A DNA stretch of 64,000 bases from Sphaerosporella brunnea (GCA_008704415.1 VXIS01000236.1:1-64000), one strand, 5' to 3'. Positions 22,082 to 35,036 are shown, counted from the stretch's first letter. Translations and numbers: made by a program. The notes: a model not told the origin generated them from the sequence alone.

Positions 22082-24234
22082 AGTGGTTGTGCGTTCAGTC
22101 GCGCGCTACTGGCGCAGCACGGGGTAGCGGGATTACGTCGCGCGCCCTTATTTCTCGGTTTTGCTTGCGCGCCCGTGAGCGGCAAGCGACCTTGAAGCTT
22201 GAGTGTTGTTCGCGATATCAGTATAAAGCCAATCAGAGTTGGACATGTAGCGGCTTGACGTTTCCAAGCACGGTGCGTGTGGTTGTTGGAGGTGTTGTTG
22301 GATTTGCAACAGGGCTGACGGTTATTGAATGCAATCGCCCCACAAACAACGTCAACCCTGGAATGAACAGCTGCGTGGTGAAAGTTGATGAATCCGTGGG
22401 ATAATTTCAAAGTAGTTTGCACAGGGCAACGTGCTATTCATCCTGGAGACTCGCGTCAGTCCACAGTTTTGGCCATTCTACCCTGTGAAACTGGTTGCTT
22501 CCAAACATTCCAGGTCAGGCCCCGGGCACAATTTGCAACGAAGACCAACCGCAACGGTCATAGAGATAGACAGGAGGATGAACCGCACACTATGTCATTG
22601 AACAAGGCTGTCTCAAGCGAGGTTCAGAACAGCGAGATATGTCTACGTCATCCGTCCGTCGATGGGTCTATTTTCACGGGGTGCCGGTTCCTGATGATTG
22701 CCTTGAGATGCGAACCAGGATGCAACGTGGGTTGTCCCGCGTGCTTCAATCTTTACTGTGCGTAGCTCAGACGCAATATCTCTCAGCATCTGCTCGCCGA
22801 GTGGACAACCACAAACGCTAAGATTCATGGCGACATCTTTGAGCCCGCCTGGGAACTATGCCTTCATGTGGGTTGCAAGAGCGAAAGTTATGGCACGGCA
22901 GTCGCCGCCCCCTATTTTGGCTCCGTCATGCCGCGTGTGTGGTACCTTTACTCCCGTCCTTCCTCACCGGTTGCCTGGTGCTCTTCGAGATTATGGGGTG
23001 TGCCATAGATGCCAAAGTACCCCGTAAAGCGGCATTTTTATCATTATTGCTATGGACTTGTGCCAAAGAAATTAACCCACGCTCCGCTTACTCGTCGATC
23101 ACCGCCTCGAAGCGGTATCCCCAACCACGAGGGGACTGTTGGTACAGCAAACCGTGATAGCACAACTAAACTGATCAGCTCCGGTTTCCATCACAATCCC
23201 AGATGGAAGCTTCTTGCGTTTGCAACTCTGTGGTTCATCGGTGGCAAGTTGTTGCCCTCCTCGTCAATGAAGACAATGTGGTGGGACGCAATGCCGAACT
23301 CGTGTTCGAAGAGGTAACAGACCCAGTTGAGTGTCTCGTCGGCGGGCACCCTGATTGGGAGAGGGTCTGCGATCAAGTGCGGTTAGGACTGTTGAGTGTG
23401 GATCATGCGCGAGTTGGGATCATGCGCACTTCGGGGTGCGTACCAATACCGCGAGCCGTTACCACAACGATGATGTCACCACCGTCTGGTGGGGTGTCGC
23501 GCTGCTTGTTTCCCATTTTGGATTGATTGTGATTGTATGGCGGTGGATGGAATTGATGGTGATTGTATGGCGGTGGATGAAAACATCACCATTTATACCG
23601 GCCCCGAGGGTTCAAAGTCGGGGTGTAAATTATCGGTTGCATACAACTGGATGCAACCGTAGTGTTTAAAATCGCTGTGTTCATAAGTCCTTACCAATGA
23701 TAGAATTGGCTGTGTTGGACTGCGCGTAGAAATGTTGGGTACAGATAGGTTAGAATGACGCCCACCACATTCCCACAGGGCGTCGTCGGCCACCACTTCA
23801 GCGCTCTTAGTGGATGCCCTTGGTTCGCTGCTCCTCTGCGATCAGTGGCAGCGACCCCAGCTCCTGGTGGAGGACCCTTCCAAAGTTGCAGCGCTCGTAG
23901 ACGACATACCATAGTTGGACGATTTTAATGTTGAAAGCATTGGATTTGGGTGCGATCTCAGTGACGGATATAGGACACACGAGAGTGGGCAAGGAGCCTG
24001 TGCGAAACTGGAAACCGCCGACTGGAATGTGCTGGAAACGCCCGTGTTGATATGCGCTGTAGTGTTCGTTCGGTGGGAATTGCGGCACCCTGCCACCGCT
24101 ATTGCCCAAACCTACTTGAACCGAGGTCCTATACTGGCTCGCGTATGCTTTTCTCGCGGTCTGCACCTGCTCATGTATTCTGTGCTCATTGCAGGAGCGT
24201 ATTAGTCGTGTAAGCTTCGCTCGGGGCCATCTCG
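22082..24234. other. No recognisable gene; possible LINE 5' region
   Basis: The first few hundred bases upstream of the LINE ATG are GC-rich and could be its 5' UTR. Beyond that, short overlapping frames on both strands have no family features. A short direct duplication containing GATTGTATGGCGGTGGATG lies at about 23527-23579. Confidence 0.4.
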
Positions 24235-25130
24235 AAGGCCCGTCCGAGTGCTGAATCCTGTCCAATCCCCGTGCGAGTGACGAACCCCGTCCAACTCCAG
24301 TCGGATTGCTGAGCCCAGTTGAAGCCCCGTCAAGGCTCTGAACCCCGTCAAGGCTCTGAACCCCGTCAAGGCTCTGAACCCCGTCAAGGCTCTGAACCCA
24401 GTCCACGTTCTGCACCACGTCGACGCCGAGTTCTGGTAAACAACGCCGCCCAAATCCCGTTCGAGTGATGAACCCCATCCAAGTCCCGTCAGAGTGGCCA
24501 CGCTACAGTTACTTTATTGTAGCTCGCTTAGAAGTAAAGTAGTAGCACTGCAAACAAACGGGCCCTCAAGCATGACTCACTAATCATCAATCGCGAGTTC
24601 TGGTTTAACAACCCTCAAACACGGAAATTACAACAGAGATCAACCCCATCCAAGCCCCGTCCCAGTACAGCACCCCGTCCACGCCGAGTGTGAGTGCTGG
24701 ACTCCGCCCACGACCCTTGCGGTGATAAACCCAATTGAAGTCCCGTCCGGGTACTCAGCGCTGTCGCCTTCCCGTCTGAGGGCTAAATAACTCCGGTCCC
24801 ACCGGAGTACTCAACACAGTCACAGTCCGGTCCTCGATGCGCCCGATCACAACATCGCCCGAGCGATGACTCCTGTCCCAGCCCGACTGAGTGCTGCACT
24901 CTGTCTCAACCCTGAACGCCGTCTGAGTGCGAAATCGCGTCCCAGCACCGTCCGAGAGTAAAACGCCCCCCCGCCCTGTTTGGGAGCTGAATCTTCTGTC
25001 AATGCTGAATTGCGTACCCGCTCCATTTGTGTGGAAAACTCTGTCTCCGCTCTCAGCCCGGCCCGAAGGTTCAATCCCGCCGCAGTCCACGTCTGACTGA
25101 TGAATCCTGCTGCAGCGTCCGACTGTCTGA
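24235..25130. repeat. Degenerate ~28-bp tandem repeat array, copy 1
   Basis: Loosely repeated units resembling CCCGTCCGAGTGATGAACC recur about every 27-33 bp, with an interruption around 24500-24640. Part of the array has been homogenised into perfect 18-bp units (about 24327-24400). The same unit, in the same orientation, builds 37040-37660. Open frames across it give peptides such as repeated GVQSLD, which I take as by-products. Confidence 0.65.
24327..24400. repeat. Perfect 18-bp tandem repeat, four copies
   Basis: CCCCGTCAAGGCTCTGAA is repeated four times head to tail (the last one followed by a diverged unit) inside the larger degenerate array. Confidence 0.9.
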
Positions 25131-26193
25131 TCAATCGGTAGGTGAATTGCGCGAGATATGTATAACTAGCTTGAAGTGGAAGAGAAAGCCCATGCGTGTC
25201 CAAACCATCTCTGATGCAGTCTGTACGTACTTTGCAGGACCGACAGACCGTCAAAAAGCACAGCCGGGGTATTAAATAAGCTTTAGATATGCATGTGGCC
25301 TCTTCCTTCACCATTCAGGGCTCTGGGAACTGCGTGCGACACGGGTGCCACTGACGATATCTTCGGTGGGGCTTATGCTGAGACTGCTCTCACCGCCGTG
25401 CTTACCGATAGGCAGTCATTCCGGCCGCCACCCACAGCAGTCCGCCGGGATGCATGATTCTATGACCTCCCAAAGCTCGATCAGGTGATCGGCCCTTCTC
25501 CACATTCAAACGCGGTCTCATCATTGAGTAGTAGGCTCCGCTCACCCGTGCGATGAGGGTCAGGAATCAGGAGTAAAGCCGGAAGACAGGCGGGGGTAAT
25601 GGAATGGTTGGCACCGGGGAGAGCGACAGTGAACGTAGTAGAGGGAGACCGCGGACGGATGGGGGCAATGAACCCGGTACGGGCAACCGATTTTCCGTTT
25701 CAAGGGGTACGAAGGGAAGTGGACAGAATCCACGGGGTATCTTGCACGCATCCAGCTATGACTTGACCGGCAGCTCCGGAGCAACCACGCCTCACCGCGC
25801 CAACGTGATGGTCGAAAGGTATTACCTACGTTTGTGAATGATACAAGAGCAGGAGGTCCAGTGGGATGGGAATAGTACCCGCAAGACGGTTTGTCGCTCG
25901 GGTGGCATGGACAATCGTTGAGCGGGAACATGTCAAATCTCACAAAATGTATCCGTTTCATGTATTGGCACCATGGGACAGTTTACAGGACGTGGGGGTT
26001 TATTGCAGTCCTATGATATATCGCTATATGAGAGCGCGTCGATCATTTCCAGCGCACACCCGTTCAGGGCTTGAATGCTAGCGAGTTACTCCACGCTCTG
26101 TGACGTTTCCTTGAAAATCGCGTGAACGGCATCACAGACCGCGCGGGAAGCTGCATAGCCATGTCAGTGGACTGTCCAACATTTACGCGTAGA
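25131..26193. other. No recognisable gene
   Basis: Includes a 133-codon open frame on minus (25560-25961) of biased Pro/Ser/Arg composition with no recognisable domain. The last 100 bp should hold the 3' end of the gene at 26194-27132. Confidence 0.4.
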
Positions 26194-27132
26194 TCACTCA
26201 CTGCTCTGCATAGTCTTGAGCCGAAGGGTCTCCTTCTGCTCTCCCAGGAGGTCCGTATAGTCCAGCACGTCGGCGTGGTGCTTGAAATGCTCTTCCAACA
26301 ACTTGCGAGTCGCACTCTCGCTGGGCAGGGTTGCGATGGCCATGAACACATCGTCGATCGTAACGTGCAGTCCGTCGTCGACGCGGGCGCGCACCATCCA
26401 GTCTTCGTAGATGTTGCACCCCGGCTGCTTGGCCCTTGTCTGCTCAACCGCTTGCACCACCAGCTTGGGGTAGCTAGCGAGGTACATCATCGGCAACACG
26501 CGCGTGGCCCACCAGTGGTTGCGGACGACCTGCGTGACGACCGAGGTGTGTTTCACCGCTCCGGTGAAGAGGATATCGATGGTGCGGACCCGCTCGATCT
26601 GGTTGGTGGACGGATCGAGTCGTGGGGTAGTGGCGCCGAAGTAGCCTTCTGAGCGCAAGCACTCGCGACCAGCCTTGGGCTCCGTGCGGTCGGGGATTGG
26701 GGTTCGGCCGGAACCTTCGTCGCCGGAAGCGTGGTCGTCGTCGTCGAGGCCCAGCTCTTCCGTTCTCTGCTGGTCCGAAATATCAACCTGCTTCCCGAAG
26801 ACCTCTTCCTGGTCGCTCTCGGTCTCTTTGACTTCGCCGTACAAATGGTCGATCGCCTCGCCGATCTTATTCATCAGCTCGTCGACCTCATGGTCGGGCT
26901 GGTAGTAAAGTTTATGATGACGCATAACGTAATCATAAGCAGTGCGGGTCACCTTGCCCATATCGTGCCCATCGGGCTCACCCATATGCGAGCCTACGTT
27001 GCGGTGGCCTCCGATGATGGGCGATTGTTGAATGAAGAAAGCGGGCCGGACGCCGGCGGTCGAACGGACGATCACTGGGGACGCATGACGAATGATCGTG
27101 CGAGCGGTGGAACGGGCGGCGGCGGTAAACAT
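26194..27132 (-). CDS. Orphan protein, probably mitochondrial
   Basis: Single-exon frame of 312 aa from a true ATG (27132-27130). The first ~33 residues (MFTAAARSTARTIIRHASPV..) are rich in Arg, Ala, Ser and Thr and lack acidic residues, which is the pattern of a mitochondrial targeting peptide. After a Gly/His-rich stretch comes a helical region (residues 60-100), an acidic linker (105-150) and a C-terminal part (180-312) with conserved-looking hydrophobic blocks (RTIDILFTG, HWWATRVLPMMYLASYPKL, TIDDVFMAIATL). I recognise no family. Length, codon use and the lack of any transposon motif support a real host gene. The function is unknown. Confidence 0.6.
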   Translation of the reverse strand: MFTAAARSTARTIIRHASPVIVRSTAGVRPAFFIQQSPIIGGHRNVGSHMGEPDGHDMGKVTRTAYDYVMRHHKLYYQPDHEVDELMNKIGEAIDHLYGEVKETESDQEEVFGKQVDISDQQRTEELGLDDDDHASGDEGSGRTPIPDRTEPKAGRECLRSEGYFGATTPRLDPSTNQIERVRTIDILFTGAVKHTSVVTQVVRNHWWATRVLPMMYLASYPKLVVQAVEQTRAKQPGCNIYEDWMVRARVDDGLHVTIDDVFMAIATLPSESATRKLLEEHFKHHADVLDYTDLLGEQKETLRLKTMQSSE

Positions 27133-30100
27133 GTTGGTGCGCGTTGACGCGGATGTTGCTTGCGGTGTGGATGCAGCACGAGAAGTGCGAATAAGTACTT
27201 GGGCAGTGTGCGTATCAGCGGTGTGGCAAACGAGTCACACTTCAAACCCCAAATTTGAGTTAAGGATTCGCGCGCAAGAACCAAAATGAGGGCAAGCAGG
27301 GAAACGTGCCGGTAGGGGTCCAATGCCTCCGGGCGAGGGTACAAGGGAGGTTCTGGCGTTTGGGTTCTCAACCTTGGGACGTCCGGTCCTTGAACAATTC
27401 TGGACCCATTGCGCTGCACTATCAACGCTAAGCAATGTGAGCAACAACAGCTGGGTAGCATGCCAATCTACCCGCAAAGAAGCGTTGAAACAGCATCACA
27501 CAAAGTGTCTTATAAAATTGACTATCAAGCTGCCGTGAAGGTGCTCCAAACACTTTGTGATTGTGGGGCTCCCTACACTCTCCAATGTAAGCTCATACCT
27601 CGCAGTGAATGTTGTATTCAATGCCACCACGCCCTGGCAGTTTGAGCATTCCATTTGGAGAATCATAAGCATGCAGTAATATCTTGCAGACATTCTGCTC
27701 AAAGCGTTTGTTCCTTGTCCGTGATGAATTGTGCGGCAATTGATTGTCCGGAGAGGCTTCCTCTGGACAACGGTGATACATTCCGGCCGTGGAGGGAGAA
27801 TTGGGTGAGATACAGTAGTCCCTGTCTAATGAAACCAGTCTCGTCGCGCCGACTCGCAGTTATTGAAATTGAAGATTCTCCTTCTGTTTGTTTTACACGT
27901 TCGTTCCATGCCTTTGAAGCATTCAAACAGCTTCGTAAGCACATATGCAGCAATCGCCGTCGACCCGCAAGTACATCCATCTCAGAACGCTTACGACGTT
28001 GCCAGCACCGGTCCACTATGCGTTCGTAGCAGATTTCCTGGAGAGTACCCGCCACTGCTGCTCGTACACATCCAGCATAAGAACCACAAGTTCCCCATAG
28101 CACGATTCATTGTAGCCGAACCCGTCGGTTACTGAGTCAGGGCGCGCAGTAGTTCCGACACGAACCATGTGTAGTCCCGTATTTTCCGTTCGCAAGCGCC
28201 AGCGCTTCCCACAAAACCAAAGCGGCGGCATCCACAAATCTGTGCATTGCTCCCGTGGCGGGTGCTGGACATCCACTCCACGGTGAAAGATCGAGATAGT
28301 CAACCTGTTTCGGGGATTGGAGCGTCTGCACCGTGGACTGGCAGGCTGCGAAACGGCGGTGTGCCAGCCGAACAGAAAACCTACATTACAAACGAGCACC
28401 CGTTCCTTCCCAGCACATTTCGATGCAGAATAAGAATGAAACCGCTGCTAGTACCCAGGATTTGGACAATGTAACGACCCAACAGGCAGGCCATTGCCAT
28501 ATCCACACCAACCAGGGACCTCTGTTCGCCCCCAAAAATAGGTTTGACCGACATCCTAGATCGCCGGAACCCAGCTGGAGAGCTCATACTTACCAAATGG
28601 CAAGGAAGCAAACTCCGGAGCCAAGCCAACCGTCGACGGCTTCACACGACACTATCCATTGCCACGCAGGACCTCAAGGATGAAACAAACTGGGCCTCGC
28701 CGGAGTTTTCTTGCGTGATCAGCGCACCGCGGGATTGTCCGCCATTGCAGAGATTGAGACCACTGTGCGTGTGGGGCTGGCCTGCTCGATACAGGATCCG
28801 CCTCCCGCGGGCTCTCAGGGCTGCCTGCGCGAGTCATGGTGTTATCGAGCAGATGTTTCCACACGGTTGTGGATTCTATCGAGGAGGCAGTATAAGATTT
28901 TTGTACAACCCAGGCGGGCTAGACTGAATCATTGCCGAATCACAATGCCATAATGCTGGCCACTGAAAAGCGGCATGGTCGCTGACGGGTAACTCTATCT
29001 GGCGGCGCACATCATTCATGGCTGTTTGACCATTTGTTCCGTTTGGTTGAATCATAGTCCCCTACATAAACCACATCCGCATAGACGTGAAATCGCTTGG
29101 CCACGGGCTACAGGTTTTGCGATGCTTGATGCTTGGAGCTAACCCCCGGTCCGACGATTCAACACGGTCGGCGTTTGTCCACTTGTCTCACACAGCAATT
29201 CTATTCTGTCCTGTCTTGTGCTCTGTGCGCATGTGTGTTGAAGTTTCACCACTTTACGCACAGAATTTACGCGGTCTCCCTCTGTTTCAGTTTCTTCCAA
29301 CTCTCGACCGCATATGCAGTACCGCTTTGCGGCGCGGGCGACGGCGTTATTACCGTGACAATACGGTAATGGGAAGCGCCGACACTAGAAAGTCCACCTG
29401 TGGATAGCTCCGCCGCCATTCTGACCCCAATCCATTTCCATCTCAGCTGCGCATGGCCGGTCTGATCGGCTAGATTCGCTGTCCGATGTCTGTTGAGCAT
29501 AGGGATTAATAGCACATACGAGAACCTGAAACTCGCAGCATTGCCGACGACCAAAGGTTTGGAGAGGGGCAGCTCCAACTTGTAAAGTCAACGCTTTCCA
29601 TCCGCGGGTTGATTTTTATCCGTGGGTCGCTTTCTTACTCAGGGAACCGCTGCGGGGCCAATGCCGTCGACGGTGTCCGTGGCTGTTACGTTGCTTCATT
29701 GCATACCGCTCGTCATATAAGGGTAGTTGTCGGTAGACTGGTAACCTTGTGGCGTGTTGCAGTGCTTCATGGAACGCTTGTGGACAAACGGCTCCAACTT
29801 GTTTTCGCGACATCCTGCATCCTCCCACCGGCGGCGTAATGTTCCGCCGCCGCTACGTCCCAACCACAACCCGGCCGTGCTTGCCCGGCGCTACAACGGC
29901 ATCCATCATCGCCGTCGCTCACGCTCAAGCAGCCTGAGATGTTTGCAAAGGGCATACGCTGTGGTGGTATCTTCAATACCGCATGCACACGATGACGCCA
30001 ACCCACAAACCTGTGTTCGCAATTTGAGCCTCGTCGTGGTTCTACGGCTGCGCGATAAGAATGCAGCGTCAGTCTTATTTACGCATATAATCACAGGCGC

Positions 30101-33100
30101 ATCTGAAGCCACGGCTGTTGATCATGCATTTCTCTCTACAAACCGACGAAATACAACCGAACAGTTCCACTTGTTTCCCCGCTCATCACAGCGTATACGC
30201 GCTTACAGCAAATAGACATCCGCGCGGTCTTCGGCACCGACAAAGTCAGTGTCGGTATTGGGTCCGAAAGCCCGACGAATCGCGGGCTGGTGTGGTTGCC
30301 ACTCCGTTGGGTGCTCGGCATGCAACTCAGCACAATGTGCGCACGCAGAAATTCACTGGCCGATGTCACCGTATCTGCGTCGACAATCGCTGAGGAACCT
30401 GCGTTATTAGTGTTGACTTCCTGCAAGAACTGGTCACCACCACGGAACACGTACGCCAAGACCTCCTGAATTCCCTCCACGTCATTTGGTAGGCTGCAAC
30501 CAACGATATATGCAAAGCATCGAACCTCGAACGTACCCAAGCAGGTGGTGAAGATGCGTAGTCCGAGCGTTGAACATTTCTGCTGGTCGTCGAGTCGGCC
30601 CTTGCCGGTGCAGCGAAATCCGGGGCTTCGCGTTTCCTAAGACTCGCTACTACGCGCTTTGTCGGTCGGAAGAGACATCGAAGTGCTGCTGCGAATGGTG
30701 GGTTTCTGGCTAGGACACCGCCGCGTTAATATCCGTGTCACCGGGGAAGGATTCTGAGTATTGATCACGGATAGCTCGTCGTATTTGAGTTCCAAGGCAC
30801 GCTGCACCCAGAGTTGGTCTGCCTCGAAAAAGGTGAAATTGTGTCGCATGTTGGCGTGAGCGACGACGCATTTGTGGGGCTCCTTGCAGTACCTGAAGCT
30901 TGACAGAATCATGCCCCAACGGGCATCCGGCGGTGAGAAGCCGTAGATCTTGCTGTGAGGTTGCGTGTCCACCCCTTGAGAGGAGGAAGCTAGTTGCTGG
31001 GGATAGTCTGCAGTACTAGAGCACGAAATTATCAAGAAAGATCGCGCAATGTCGCATGATTCATCGGTTCAAGCGGCAGCATGAGACCTGTCGCGAGGCG
31101 TCGCTGCGGTGGCAGTCCTGACCGATGATCGACCGTATATAGCTCGACCACAAGATGTTGGTTGTTCGTTTCGCGGCCCGAGACTCAGAGGCCGAAGTAT
31201 CCACGATGGATGGATTGGTGTTGCGCAGGCACAGTCGCATCAACGGGCATGACTTTCATTCGTGCCCGGTGTTCTCAATCGGCAGGAAACCGGATGGGGC
31301 AAGCTGTGATGGTTTTGCCTGGGACGATGAGCGATAGATGATTGCTTCACTGGATATCACTCCATGCTAAATTCGCTGGGTATGAACAACCGCGCGTCAC
31401 TCAGTGCTCCTTGAAAAATGCACTTCGCTGGAAAGATTTACGTGCCAGCCTGATTGCGTAACGTATTTGATTGTGCGTTTGCAATCAATAATAAACAGCT
31501 TATTGTTTCTTGCTCGACGGTGATCCCCGCGGCGTTCCTGTACCATTCTCCATTGCACCTATCATGATCTTTCTACAACCTTGTGGCCAACGGTTTTCGG
31601 TCCGTTGTTCGACAGTGATCGGTGGGTCAGACACTATCGGTCTGGTGTCATAGGTACTGCATCAGTAGAGCATTGACCGTGCGGAACTATCAGGATAATG
31701 GAGACCCAAGACAGGCCGGGTGCTGCGTCATACGCCGGCAGAATCGAGATTCGTCAATTGGTTACCTTCGGCAGCCATTCGGACGTGGAAATGACGTCGG
31801 TACGTACCGTTTTCACGGGGGATTTGCGTGGCCTATTCGGAATGGACGCTTCTCTGTTCCGTGTATTTTCATACAGAGCGACGTTTAGCGCTGGAACAAG
31901 GGGTTTGGTCGGCGGGTCGTGTGATTAGAGTTCAGGGCTAGCTTCCGTTTCTTCCTTGCGGGAGCTAACTCTAAACTCTAATCAAACGTCGTTAAAGTCG
32001 TCGGTGTGGAATCGTGAAACCTAACCCTGCAGCCAACCTATCTGTCACCGGCACCTGGCCTCTGTGGCTGGCAACGATCCGGTCATGAGATAACTGTGAC
32101 TGTGGCCGATGGTGTAGTTGGGTAGACGGCCATGAACAAAACCGGTCCATGGCGAGGACCGTTGACGGTACCACTGTCTGTCAGATCGGTATATCATTCG
32201 GCACCCGACTTCCTGAAGGGTTGCAAGCGTAGGAGGCGTGGGGATTGAGACTTTTTAGAGTCTACGTCACTTGCCCGCAAGCCGGTCGTTGATCTTTGAT
32301 AATCCTGATTCCGATCTTTGATGGGTCGCCGGACGCGAAAGAAAGTATGGGAACGTTTAGGGTTCCGCCGTGGGAGATCTTGATGGCCATACGCAGCTGT
32401 TGGAGTCACCAAGGATCCTGTGACTGCGAAGCAGGTAGTTGTTGCAACTTTGTTCGACTGATTTGTAGCCACAGCCTGCCTGGTGGACATAGCATGGCGT
32501 CTGCCATAGACGCTTCTGTATCGCTGTCAGGGTGAAGTCATGTTAAGGACTGCGGAACGCACATCATCCTCGGGTACAGGAATGGTGCCGAATGATTGAT
32601 CGATAGAGGTGTAGGCACAGCCGGGCCCTGGACAATAGCCCGTTCAGACTGAAACGCGAAACATAGCACAGGAGCTGATCTGAAAGTGACACACACGAAC
32701 GGGATGCAACAGGACCGTGATTTTCTGTTGATCAAGAGAACTCAGCATAGAACCATGGCGTCATAGATGTAGCCTCAACGATCAGTGTGAGATGACACGG
32801 CTGTGGTTCCATAATTTTATTATTATCAGTAATACTGCAGGTGTGTGTTACAACTGTAGAGTAGGCTGACCTGTAGTCATGCTCACCGCTATATATTGGG
32901 GACCGAAAGACAAAAGTACTGAATGGACAGCCGATCACAGCGCGCCCGAATGGCCAAGGCCCACCGAACAGGCACCTACTCGCACATCGGGCCACCCTTG
33001 CCCAGGAGTCACCGCAACGGCCTGTCTTCTTTACACTGTACATCTTGCACCGGCATCATTGGTAGCATACTGAACGGCGTTGTCGTCCATGATCGCAGTT

Positions 33101-33923
33101 CTGGTGCTCCCTGTAGCCCTTGCAGAGGAGCAGATGCCAGCAAGCCGGTTCTCTTCTGTGGACAGCTGGATGGCGTCCTTGACAATGGAATGGTGGTCTA
33201 TGAGCCACGGTGCGGCCACGTTGGTCGTCCTTCCGTCTGGCAGCCTAGGGTTCGCGATAATCCGCTAACACTACGCATTGGGTCCATGTTCCCGTGGCCC
33301 CTGACAAGACGGTTCGACGTGAGGTTCATGGTCCAGACAGTGGGCCCCGGTTCTCCGGCGATGCAGCGTGGAGCTGCCAGCCCCAGAACCAAGGCGGTGA
33401 TTGACGGCTAAGTCATGTTTGAGAGACGCACTCCAATTATTCCGACAACGCTCGCATGAGGGTTTTATAAGGTTGCCAGTGATGAGGAGCAGTCCCGTAA
33501 GATTTTAGGCCACGGATCTCATCGAACTCCGGGACCGACTCAATTGGCGTTTGACCGCCCATCGGTCTCTACAAACACACAAGCCTTAGGAATCCGCGCA
33601 CCGGGATGTTACTGAACCCAGACGTGCCGTGTGTACCAGGGTTAGTCTTCCAGAGTCGCCAACCATACGGCCAAGGTGCCGAAACCTGAAACCAGCGTAG
33701 CTCCAGAAAAAGAAAAAGCCCCGACATCTGCACGGCGGCCGGTCCTTCACATCCATGCGACTGTCCAGGCCCCTTCGAGGTCCGTGTCACTTCTCGACAT
33801 AAACCTGTTTCCGAAATGCGAAAGCTATCACAGGAGACAGGACATCACGGAAAACACAGGCGCCACAGCAATCACTCTCACGATCAACGCACAGAAACGA
33901 TGACACAATATTATTTACATGCA
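27133..33923. other. 6.8 kb without a supportable gene
   Basis: Only short overlapping frames on both strands, none with a domain, transit peptide or transposon motif I can name. One imperfect hairpin (31923-31983) is listed separately. Spliced genes with short exons could be missed here. Confidence 0.4.
31923..31983. repeat. Imperfect 25-bp foldback hairpin
   Basis: Arms 31923-31947 and 31959-31983 are inverted copies with four mismatches (two are G.T-type) around an 11-nt loop. Both ends read GATTAGAGTT. It resembles the foldback at 42791-42866. Confidence 0.6.
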
Positions 33924-34868
33924 CTACGTCCTACCCCAACCACCCTCTGCCTCTCGCTCCTCCGCACTCGCACTTTCCCACACCTCCTCGAACTTCGCTT
34001 CATCAAACCCGAGATCATTGCCTTCATCGGGTTGGTAGTCGGTGGTGAAAGGGCCGTTCAACGCGATCTCATCAAGAGAACCGTCGTCTTCTTCGGACGC
34101 CCAGCCAGCCTCCTCCCTCTCCTGAGCCATGATATCTTCCAGGCTCAGATACTCAACCACAGACTGAGCCTTCGCCCTGGCCAAATCCGCAACGAACTGG
34201 GGGTCTTCGTCATCGTACATTTCGGAGTCCTCGAGAACCTCGGCCGAAGTCTTGGTGCTATCATCGAGGAGCTCCTCGTCCTCGCCATGCTCCATCAAAG
34301 ACAGAGCGATGGCTCGCGCCAGGTCATCGTCAACCTCCTCGAAATCATTCGCAACCTCAGCCGGAGCCTCGGTGCTCTCATCGAGGGGTTGCTTGTCTTC
34401 GTTATCCTGCATCAATGACATAGCAATGGCACGCGCCAGCTCGTCATCGTCCTCCTCGCGATCATCCGCAACCTCAGCCGGAGCCTCGGTGCTCACATCG
34501 AGGGGTTGCTCGTCCTCATCATCCTCGTCCGAAGAAGAGGTGACGCTGCCCTCAAGGTCGTCATCGTCGTCCTCGAGATCATTCTGCACCTCGGCCGGAG
34601 CCTTGGCAGTCACGTCGAGGAATTGCGGGATTTCCACCCACTCTGTCGACCAGGGAACTGTGACACGAGCAATGATGCCGGAGAAGCGCTTGCCCGGAGG
34701 CAGCTTCTCGAAGTGACCGGTCGTCCAGCGAAGGTTGTCGTCGAACCTTGGCTGCTGGGTAAGTCCGTACCTAATGGTACGGGCAGCGTTGGTTGACTTC
34801 TTGGCAATGCCACCCTTCGCCTTCAGGCGCTGAGAGCGACGTGGGAGTGTAACGGAAGAAGGTGACAT
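33924..34868 (-). CDS. Acidic UIM-repeat protein
   Basis: Single-exon 314-aa frame from ATG 34868. The N-terminus is basic (RRSQRLKAKGG, possible nuclear signal). Residues 84-239 hold four 39-aa repeats, marked by LDVTAKAPAEV-type boxes at 84, 123, 162 and 201. Repeats 2 and 3 each contain a ubiquitin-interacting motif: DDELARAIAMSLMQD (about 141-155) and DDDLARAIALSLMEH (about 180-194), with the central Ala and Ser and acidic flank of the UIM consensus. Repeat 4 has a decayed one (ADLARAKAQSVVEYL) and repeat 1 only an acidic stretch. I infer a ubiquitin-binding adaptor; no catalytic domain is visible. A TATA box and a probable 5' UTR intron lie upstream. Confidence 0.75.
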   Translation of the reverse strand: MSPSSVTLPRRSQRLKAKGGIAKKSTNAARTIRYGLTQQPRFDDNLRWTTGHFEKLPPGKRFSGIIARVTVPWSTEWVEIPQFLDVTAKAPAEVQNDLEDDDDDLEGSVTSSSDEDDEDEQPLDVSTEAPAEVADDREEDDDELARAIAMSLMQDNEDKQPLDESTEAPAEVANDFEEVDDDLARAIALSLMEHGEDEELLDDSTKTSAEVLEDSEMYDDEDPQFVADLARAKAQSVVEYLSLEDIMAQEREEAGWASEEDDGSLDEIALNGPFTTDYQPDEGNDLGFDEAKFEEVWESASAEEREAEGGWGRT

Positions 34869-34877
34869 CTCAGTTGT

Positions 34878-34949
34878 CTGAGTCTTTGGTCAGCGTTCAT
34901 CCAATCAGATAGAGCACGGGAGGCATTGTTGTTTTGATGTTATGCTTAC
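34878..34949 (-). other. Probable 5' UTR intron of the UIM-protein gene
   Basis: 72 nt on minus with donor GTAAGC, a CTGAC branch-like site (34893-34889) and acceptor CTCAG, ending 9 bp before the ATG. Inferred from splice signals only. Confidence 0.5.
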
Positions 34950-35036
34950 ATTGAATAGGTGTCTGATTTGTCGTTGAAGTTCGAAAAGATTGTTGTCGGA
35001 ACAGTGAAGAAGCGCCGAGATGTTCTCCCAGTGGTG

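Noticed and set aside
23807..24478. Minus frame with repeated GVQSLD suggesting a repeat protein
   Set aside because: It is a translation of the 18-bp/28-bp DNA repeats, the frame does not persist across the array, and no start or promoter is seen.
25060..25090. GGTTCAATCCCG resembling a tRNA B box
   Set aside because: No A box, no acceptor stem pairing and no cloverleaf can be drawn around it.
24235..25130. Possible CRISPR array
   Set aside because: Units are tandem and degenerate with no unique spacers between constant repeats, and the genome is eukaryotic.
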